Source: an uncultured Collinsella sp. (GTDB lineage: Bacteria; Actinomycetota; Coriobacteriia; Coriobacteriales; Coriobacteriaceae). Taken from it: a stretch of DNA of 64,000 nucleotides. Below the pieces are notes generated by a model. It was not told where the DNA came from. It saw only the letters and a program-made list of their open reading frames with translations, and did no database searches. The stretch is taken from assembly GCA_900541145.1 (NCBI GenBank), contig UQIH01000005.1, forward strand, positions 53,931-117,930, in the 5' to 3' direction. Numbering within the stretch: the stretch's first letter is position 1; each line of letters begins with the position of its first letter. Of this stretch, positions 58,915-64,000 are shown in pieces. The position numbers and the translations under genes are program-made.

Positions 58915-60396
58915 ATGCGCCAGGGTTTCGACAACGCGAAGTATATCGAGCTGCAGGCTGCTCACATTAAGGAGCGCATCTCGCAGTTTGGTGGCAAGCT
59001 CTATTTGGAGTTTGGCGGTAAGCTGTTTGATGACTATCATGCGAGCCGCGTGCTGCCGGGTTTTGAACCGGACAGCAAGTTCCGCATGCTCAAGAGCATC
59101 GCCGACGATGTCGAGGTTATCATCGCGATCAACGCGAACCACATCGAGAAAAACAAGGCTCGTGGTGACCTCGGCATTACCTATGACGAGGATGTGCTGC
59201 GCCTGGTTGACCTGTTTCGCGGCAACGGCTTTGCTGTCGCGGCTGTGGTCATCACCCAGTACGCCGGCCAGCCCGCTGCCGATGTGTTCCGCAACCGCCT
59301 GAACGCGCTCGGTATTCCCGCCAAGCTGCACTATCCCATCGAGGGGTATCCGCACGATGTCGATCTGATCGTGTCCGACGATGGCTACGGCAAGAACGAG
59401 TTTGTCGAGACCACCCGACCGCTCGTCGTGGTCACTGCCCCCGGTCCTGGCTCGGGCAAGCTTGCCACCTGCCTGTCTCAGCTCTATCACGAGCACAAGC
59501 ATGGCACGGCTGCCGGCTATGCCAAGTTCGAGACCTTCCCGGTCTGGAATCTTCCTCTGACGCATCCGGTCAATATTGCCTACGAGGCCGCCACGGCTGA
59601 CCTCGACGACGCCAATATCATCGATTCGTTCCACCTTGAGGCCTACAACAAGACCACAGTCAACTACAACCGCGACGTCGAGGCCTTCCCGGTGGTCCGT
59701 GCTCTGATGGAAAAGATCCTGGGCAAGAGCCCCTACCAGAGTCCTACGGACATGGGCGTCAATATGGTCGGCTTTGCCATCACCGATGACGATGCCTGCC
59801 GCGACGCTTCCAAGATGGAGATCGTCCGCCGCTACTTTACCGCGGTCGAAAATGTGCGCCGTACCGGCGTGGGCGATGAGCAAGTCGACCGTCTCAAGAT
59901 TATTATGAAGAAAGCCGGCATCGATAAGAACTACTCACCGGCGCGCTCGGCGGCCCTCACCAGGGAGCAGCTGACGGGTGGTCCCGTGGGGGCCATGGTC
60001 ATGCCCGATGGCTCCGTGGTGACCGGTAAGACCTCCACGCGCCTGGGCGCCGCAAGTTCGCTCATTATGAACGCCCTCAAGCACGTCTCGGGCGTCGACC
60101 TTGAGCTCGAGGTTATCAGCGATGAGGCGATCGAGCCCATCAGCAAGCTCAAGACGCATTTCCTGGGCAGCAAAAACCCGCGCCTCCACACCGACGAGAC
60201 GCTTATGGCGCTGTCGATCACCTCGGCCACGAGTGAGACGGCCGCTCGCGTCCTTTCGGGCCTGGAGCAGCTGCGCGGTTGCGATGCCTTTTTTAGCGTG
60301 ATTATCTCGCCGACGGACGAGACGGTACTGCGCAAACTGGGTATCAACGTGTGCTGCGAGCCCAAGTTTGAGCGCCGCGGTTTCTTCCATCGCTAA
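58915..60396 (+). CDS. DUF1846 domain protein
   Basis: 493 residues from ATG 58915 (GGGAG at 58904-58908). Typical opening GFDNAKYIELQAAHIKERISQFGGKLYLEFGGKLFDDYHASRVLPGF, with APGPGSGKLATCLSQLYHEHKHG and a phosphate-binding-like GPGSGK loop. A widely conserved protein of about 500 residues with no settled function. Ends in its own terminator. Confidence 0.92.
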   Translation: MRQGFDNAKYIELQAAHIKERISQFGGKLYLEFGGKLFDDYHASRVLPGFEPDSKFRMLKSIADDVEVIIAINANHIEKNKARGDLGITYDEDVLRLVDLFRGNGFAVAAVVITQYAGQPAADVFRNRLNALGIPAKLHYPIEGYPHDVDLIVSDDGYGKNEFVETTRPLVVVTAPGPGSGKLATCLSQLYHEHKHGTAAGYAKFETFPVWNLPLTHPVNIAYEAATADLDDANIIDSFHLEAYNKTTVNYNRDVEAFPVVRALMEKILGKSPYQSPTDMGVNMVGFAITDDDACRDASKMEIVRRYFTAVENVRRTGVGDEQVDRLKIIMKKAGIDKNYSPARSAALTREQLTGGPVGAMVMPDGSVVTGKTSTRLGAASSLIMNALKHVSGVDLELEVISDEAIEPISKLKTHFLGSKNPRLHTDETLMALSITSATSETAARVLSGLEQLRGCDAFFSVIISPTDETVLRKLGINVCCEPKFERRGFFHR

Positions 60397-60430
60397 GTTT
60401 GAAGCACCGCGGTAATTGCATTGCATTTTG

Positions 60431-60463
60431 GCCGTATCGGGTTAGCGCCCGGTACGGCTTTTT
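60431..60463 (+). terminator. Terminator of the DUF1846 gene
   Basis: GCCGTATCGGG / CCCGGTACGGC followed by five T. Confidence 0.85.
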
Positions 60464-60529
60464 GATCAATAAAGCGCCTATTTCGGCGAAAAAAAGCTGT
60501 TTACCTGCCTAGAAACAATTTGAGCGGTA

Positions 60530-60535
60530 TACAAT
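60530..60535 (+). promoter_or_regulatory. Putative -10 element of the winged-helix regulator gene
   Basis: TACAAT within GGTATACAATAACC; 118 bases before the start, giving a long leader. Confidence 0.35.
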
Positions 60536-60652
60536 AACCATAACTGTTTCATCCTTAGCGGGATGCCGCATGATGGATATTACCTGCCATCGTGAGGTGT
60601 GTCGGTCGCGCACGGCGCGTTAGATGCTCGTGCTCGGTTTGAGGAGGCTGCT

Positions 60653-60991
60653 ATGGCGGGCAAGGGTCGTGCGAGTGTCAACGATATGAAGCGTGTCGAG
60701 GTGCTGGTGTTGATGGAGATCGACCGGCAAACCGAAGACAATGGCGGGCCGTATGGTTTCTCGCGCAAAACGCTTGCCGAGCGCGTGGGGGTTTCGCCGT
60801 ATCGTGCCCGCGCCGCAATCGATCGCTTGGATTCCGAAGGCATGATTGATGTCGTCTCGCGTTATAGCGACGACGGCGGTCAGCTTGCAAATGGCATTTG
60901 CCTCACCGAACGTGGCGAGTGGTATCTTGAGGGCGTCCGTACCGGCATGCTCGTTCAAGAAATGCTTGAGGACGAGGTTGCTGATCGATAG
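60653..60991 (+). CDS. Winged-helix (MarR/GntR-like) regulator
   Basis: 112 residues from ATG 60653 with an ideal GAGGAGG at 60641-60647. The HTH is FSRKTLAERVGVSPYRARAAIDRLDSEGMIDVVSRYSDDGGQLANGICLTERGEWYL. A C-terminal helix (GMLVQEMLEDEVADR) could dimerise it. Next to pyrG but separated by a terminator, so the target is unknown. Confidence 0.78.
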   Translation: MAGKGRASVNDMKRVEVLVLMEIDRQTEDNGGPYGFSRKTLAERVGVSPYRARAAIDRLDSEGMIDVVSRYSDDGGQLANGICLTERGEWYLEGVRTGMLVQEMLEDEVADR

Positions 60992-61015
60992 CAGCATGTA
61001 ACCCTTGCCACAGCG

Positions 61016-61044
61016 ACGCCGCCTGGGAAACCGGGCGGCGTTTT
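61016..61044 (+). terminator. Terminator after the winged-helix gene
   Basis: ACGCCGCC / GGCGGCGT stem followed by TTTG. Confidence 0.8.
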
Positions 61045-61108
61045 GTTTCAAGATTGAGAAATGCAATCGCACGCGAGAAAAATTGCGAACGGTCCGCGGC
61101 GCGAGTAT

Positions 61109-61114
61109 TACAAT
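61109..61114 (+). promoter_or_regulatory. Putative -10 element of pyrG
   Basis: TACAAT at 61109-61114; -35 candidate TTGCGA is 20 bases upstream, so weak. Confidence 0.4.
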
Positions 61115-61169
61115 GAAGACCCGTAAGATGTGGATAAACAACTTCTACGGGAAGCGCAGGTAACTCAAT

Positions 61170-62831
61170 ATGACCAAGCATGTGTTCGTAACCGGTGGCG
61201 TGGTTTCGTCCCTGGGCAAGGGTATCACCGCGGCCTCGCTGGGCCGTCTGCTCAAGTCGCGTGGCTACAAAGTAACGATGCAGAAGGCCGACCCGTATCT
61301 GAACGTCGACCCCGGTACCATGAGCCCCTTCCAGCATGGTGAGGTCTTCGTTACCGAGGATGGTTACGAGTCCGACTTGGACCTGGGTCATTACGAGCGC
61401 TTTATTGATGAGAACCTGACCCGCGATTCCAACTTTACGACCGGCGCCATCTATAAGAGCTTGATCGCCCGCGAGCGTCGCGGCGACTTTTTGGGCGGTA
61501 CCGTGCAGGTGATTCCTCACGTCACCAATGCCATTAAGGACAAGTTCCGCCGCATCGAGGAGCAGACCGGCTCCGATGTAGTCATCACCGAGCTGGGCGG
61601 CACGATCGGCGACATCGAGTCGCAGCCGTTTGTCGAGGCCATCCGTCAGTACCGCAAGGAGGCCGGCCCCGAGAACGTCTGCTACATCCACGTGTCGCTC
61701 GTTCCCTATATCGCCGCCGCCCACGAGGTCAAGACCAAGCCCACGCAGCATTCCGTCAAGGAGCTCCGCAGCTTTGGCATCCAGCCCGATATCATCGTGC
61801 TGCGCTCCGACCACCATATCGATGACGCTATCCGCGGAAAGATCGCAAGCTTCTGCGACGTCGACACCGATTGTGTCTTTACCAACGAGGACTGCGCGAG
61901 CATTTACGATGTTCCGCAGCTGCTTGCCGAGCAGGACTTTGACCTGCGCATTTGCGAGCGCCTGGGTCTGGACCCGCGTGAGCGCGACATGAGCGAGTGG
62001 AACGAGTTCCTGCGCAAACAGAATCACGCCAACCATCACGCCGACAAGGTGAAGATCGCCGTCGTGGGTAAGTACACGCAGCTGCCCGATGCGTACCTGT
62101 CGGTTATCGAGGCCCTGCACCATGCGGGCGTCTTCTACGATCGCCATGTGGACGTCCAGCTAGTCGACGGCGAGAGCCTCGACGAGCAGAATGTCTCCGA
62201 GGTTCTGGGCGACGCCTCGGGCATCCTGGTCCCCGGCGGCTTTGGCAAGCGCGCCCTGGAGGGCAAGATCCTCGCGGCCGAGTTTGCCCGTGAGCACAAG
62301 ATTCCGTATCTGGGCATTTGCCTGGGAATGCAGGTGGCCGTGTGCGAATTTGCGCGCAACGTCGTCGGCCTTGCCGGCGCCAGCTCCTCCGAGTTCGATC
62401 CGGATGGTCCGTATAGTGTCATCGATCTGATGAGCTCGCAGGAGGACGTGACCGAGAAGGGCGGCACCATGCGCCTGGGCGCCTATCCGTGCAAGCTCGC
62501 CGCCGATACCCTCGCTCGCGAGGCATATGGCGAGGAGCTCGTCTACGAGCGTCACCGTCATCGCTTTGAGTTCAACAACGCCTTCCGCGACCAGCTCGAG
62601 GACGCCGGTTTGGTTATCTCGGGCCTGTCGCCCGACGAGCGCCTGGTCGAGATGGTCGAGCTGCCGCGCGACGTGCATCCGTGGTATGTGGCAACTCAGG
62701 CTCATCCCGAGTTCAAGAGCCGCCCGACCAACCCGCAGCCGCTGTTCCGCGAGTTCGTGCGCGCTTCGATCGGCCAGCACGAGGGTGTCGACCGTCTGCA
62801 GGTGACGCCCATGAACCTCGCTACGGACTAA
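61170..62831 (+). CDS. pyrG: CTP synthase
   Basis: Aminates UTP to CTP with glutamine. 553 residues: amidoligase domain with HVFVTGGVVSSLGKGITAASLG, KADPYLNVDPGTMSPFQHGEVFVTEDG; glutaminase domain from about 290 with the oxyanion/nucleophile YLGICLGMQVAVCEFARNV (Cys in GICLGM) and the His-Glu pair in ATQAHPEFKSRP. ATG 61170. The next gene starts 3 bases after the stop. Confidence 0.96.
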   Translation: MTKHVFVTGGVVSSLGKGITAASLGRLLKSRGYKVTMQKADPYLNVDPGTMSPFQHGEVFVTEDGYESDLDLGHYERFIDENLTRDSNFTTGAIYKSLIARERRGDFLGGTVQVIPHVTNAIKDKFRRIEEQTGSDVVITELGGTIGDIESQPFVEAIRQYRKEAGPENVCYIHVSLVPYIAAAHEVKTKPTQHSVKELRSFGIQPDIIVLRSDHHIDDAIRGKIASFCDVDTDCVFTNEDCASIYDVPQLLAEQDFDLRICERLGLDPRERDMSEWNEFLRKQNHANHHADKVKIAVVGKYTQLPDAYLSVIEALHHAGVFYDRHVDVQLVDGESLDEQNVSEVLGDASGILVPGGFGKRALEGKILAAEFAREHKIPYLGICLGMQVAVCEFARNVVGLAGASSSEFDPDGPYSVIDLMSSQEDVTEKGGTMRLGAYPCKLAADTLAREAYGEELVYERHRHRFEFNNAFRDQLEDAGLVISGLSPDERLVEMVELPRDVHPWYVATQAHPEFKSRPTNPQPLFREFVRASIGQHEGVDRLQVTPMNLATD

Positions 62832-62833
62832 GG

Positions 62834-63775
62834 GTGCCGGCGAATAAGGAACATACCGAAGCTACTCCCTCGTCGCTCGCCGTGGCGGCGGGGGAGTATC
62901 TCGATTACCTCGCGGTCGAGCGGGGTTTGGCGCGCAACACGATTGCGGCCTATCGTCGTGACCTGACGACGTACTGCGCCTATCTGGAGCGGGCGGGTAT
63001 TGTGTCTTTTGAAGAGGTGACCCGTCAGGTCGTGGAGGGCTTTGTTGCCGACCGTCGCGATGGGGGCTATTCCGATGCCTCGGTGGAGCGTGCGCTTGCG
63101 GCCGTGAAGGGCCTGCATGCCTTTTTGGTGCGCGATGGGGCTGTGGCCCAAAATCCAACGGCGGCGTTGCGCCTGCCTAAAAAGGCTGAGCGTTTGCCGG
63201 AGTATCTATCGGTGGAGGATGTCTCGGCGCTGCTCGATCAAGACTTCCCCGAGGGCGAGATGGGCTTGCGCGACCATGCCATCTTGGAAGTGCTCTACGG
63301 ATGCGGTTTACGTGTGAGCGAGTTGGTGGGGCTCGATGTGGGCGATATCCATATCGACGATGGCTTTGTGCTCGTTCGCGGTAAGGGCTCAAAGGAACGC
63401 CTGTCACCGCTGGTGGGAAGCGCGGCGCGAGCTCTGACGCTCTATGTAACTGAGGGGCGTTCTCGCTTGGCGGCCCATGCCCGCGGAACCGAGACCTCGG
63501 CGGTCTTTTTAAATAAGAACGGCCGCCGTCTGTCGCGCCAGGGCATTCATGCCATCTGTGAGCGCTACGGGCGCCAGGTGGGGCTGGTGGGACTCCATCC
63601 CCACACGCTGCGTCACTCCTTTGCCACCCATATGCTTGCGGGCGGCGCAGACCTCCGTGTGCTACAGGAGATCTTGGGACATGCCGATATATCGACCACG
63701 CAGATCTACACGCATGTCGATCGTACGCAACTGACCGAGGTCTATCTGGCGGCGCACCCGCTGGCACATCGTTAA
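62834..63775 (+). CDS. xerD: Tyrosine recombinase XerD-like
   Basis: 313 residues. N-terminal SAM-like core-binding domain (YLDYLAVERGLARNTIAAYRRDLTTYCAYL) and catalytic domain with R (GCGLRVSELVGL), K (VRGKGSKERLSPL), HTLRHSFATHML (H and R), GHADIS (H) and the nucleophile Tyr in TTQIYTHVD. Full set of R-K-H-R-H-Y residues. GTG 62834 starts 3 bases after pyrG with little room for a ribosome binding site, so translation is probably coupled or begins a little later. Size and type suggest the chromosome-dimer recombinase rather than a phage integrase. Confidence 0.9.
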   Translation: MPANKEHTEATPSSLAVAAGEYLDYLAVERGLARNTIAAYRRDLTTYCAYLERAGIVSFEEVTRQVVEGFVADRRDGGYSDASVERALAAVKGLHAFLVRDGAVAQNPTAALRLPKKAERLPEYLSVEDVSALLDQDFPEGEMGLRDHAILEVLYGCGLRVSELVGLDVGDIHIDDGFVLVRGKGSKERLSPLVGSAARALTLYVTEGRSRLAAHARGTETSAVFLNKNGRRLSRQGIHAICERYGRQVGLVGLHPHTLRHSFATHMLAGGADLRVLQEILGHADISTTQIYTHVDRTQLTEVYLAAHPLAHR

Positions 63776-63813
63776 CACATCACTGACCTGCATATTTATA
63801 GGTATTTGGGGAC

Positions 63814-63878
63814 GGGCCCCAGATTGCCGCGGGGTGCTTTTGCGCGCGCATGGGCAATCTGGGGCCCGTCCCATTTTT
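63814..63878 (+). terminator. Terminator after xerD, 20-bp stem
   Basis: GGGACGGGCCCCAGATTGCC pairs exactly with a downstream GGCAATCTGGGGCCCGTCCC, followed by ATTTTTT; the loop is 23 bases. Confidence 0.8.
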
Positions 63879-63940
63879 TGCCACTTGGCATCGCGGTGGT
63901 GGGCCGCACGTGCCTTGGGTGGGGGAGTTTGGGGGGCGAT

Positions 63941-63951
63941 GTGAACGGTAT
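63941..63951 (+). promoter_or_regulatory. GTGAACGGTAT motif near the contig end
   Basis: Exact copy of the 11-mer found upstream of both arcA genes; here it is followed by ATAAA and then the adapter, so the gene it may control is not in the window. Confidence 0.35.
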
Positions 63952-63956
63952 ATAAA

Positions 63957-64000
63957 CTGTCTCTTATACACATCTCCGAGCCCACGAGACTACGCTGCAT
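63957..64000. other. Sequencing artefact: Nextera adapter and i7 index
   Basis: CTGTCTCTTATACACATCT (63957-63975) is the Nextera transposase mosaic end; CCGAGCCCACGAGAC is the read 2 adapter arm; TACGCTGC is an i7 index (I recall it as N721); AT begins the flow-cell arm. Not genomic. Reverse-strand translation gives the well-known spurious peptide containing SLVGSEMCIRDS. Confidence 0.97.

Noticed and set aside
62834..63775. XerD-like recombinase as a sign of a prophage or integrative element
   Set aside because: Length, full catalytic set and position behind pyrG fit the housekeeping dimer-resolution recombinase; no phage genes, att repeats or tRNA target nearby.
63662..64000. Minus-strand frame at the contig end starting MQRSLVGSEMCIRDS
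   Set aside because: Its beginning is translated Nextera adapter and the rest is antisense to xerD and its terminator.
1..64000. CRISPR arrays, tRNA or rRNA genes, transposases
   Set aside because: No regularly spaced repeats, cloverleaf-like segments, rRNA landmarks or transposase motifs were seen on reading; a tRNAscan/CRISPR search was not possible here.

Overview
The window looks like chromosomal DNA of a gut coriobacterium, most likely Collinsella or a close relative. This is inferred from gene content and base composition: a GC-rich, G/C-ending codon background; tandem atypical acetate kinases; arginine deiminase genes; a lysA-type DAP decarboxylase next to dapA/dapB/dapH; and an LPXTG-anchored C69 dipeptidase. 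I could not run a database search. The last 44 bases (63957-64000) are not genomic. They match an untrimmed Illumina Nextera adapter plus an i7 index, so this is a contig end from a tagmentation library.

Layout. 1-290: start of a minus-strand gene cut by the window edge. About 330-4860: an AT-rich island holding a small conserved protein, a DUF2087 protein, an MFS exporter, a B12-binding radical SAM enzyme with PqqD-like C-terminal segments, and a 36-residue peptide gene translationally linked to that enzyme. This is the best candidate for an undescribed system: a RiPP-like precursor, maturase and exporter cassette. 4869-11694: nadE, an aminotransferase, ldh, a DUF2974 hydrolase and a nucleoid-associated protein. 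11828-17195: lysine/DAP biosynthesis by the acetylase route. It runs dapH, dapB and an in-frame lysA-dapA fusion on the minus strand behind a probable lysine riboswitch, with a divergent M20 deacetylase. 17198-24410: small membrane and secreted proteins, a HTH/membrane-kinase pair, a secreted coiled-coil protein, a MOSC protein, and an ATP-grasp ligase followed by an aspartate/glutamate-type racemase. 24536-28024: an ECF transporter (S, fused A-A, T) behind a Trp-Trp-Trp leader peptide and attenuator, implying tryptophan uptake.

28211-35775: a wall-anchored C69 dipeptidase, lipid kinase, RNase D, YugP-type metalloprotease, xseA/xseB and a HIT protein. 35817-37987: a LysR regulator and an MFS transporter. 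38108-41707: two acetate kinase paralogues convergent with pta, giving acetate/ATP production. 41939-44165: UDP-galactopyranose mutase overlapping a glycosyltransferase (surface polysaccharide). 44540-50705: P1 peptidase, Maf, DJ-1/PfpI, an RlmD-like RNA methyltransferase and polyphosphate kinase, all on the minus strand.

51255-58310: an arginine deiminase locus with two copies of arcA, identical over about 1,265 bp, flanking a PLP aminotransferase. It continues with ornithine carbamoyltransferase and a YfcC/DcuC-type carrier; no carbamate kinase lies in the window. 58915-63775: DUF1846 protein, winged-helix regulator, pyrG and xerD. Intergenic spaces carry many strong hairpins and several inverted-repeat elements. 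No tRNA, rRNA, CRISPR array or transposase was seen.
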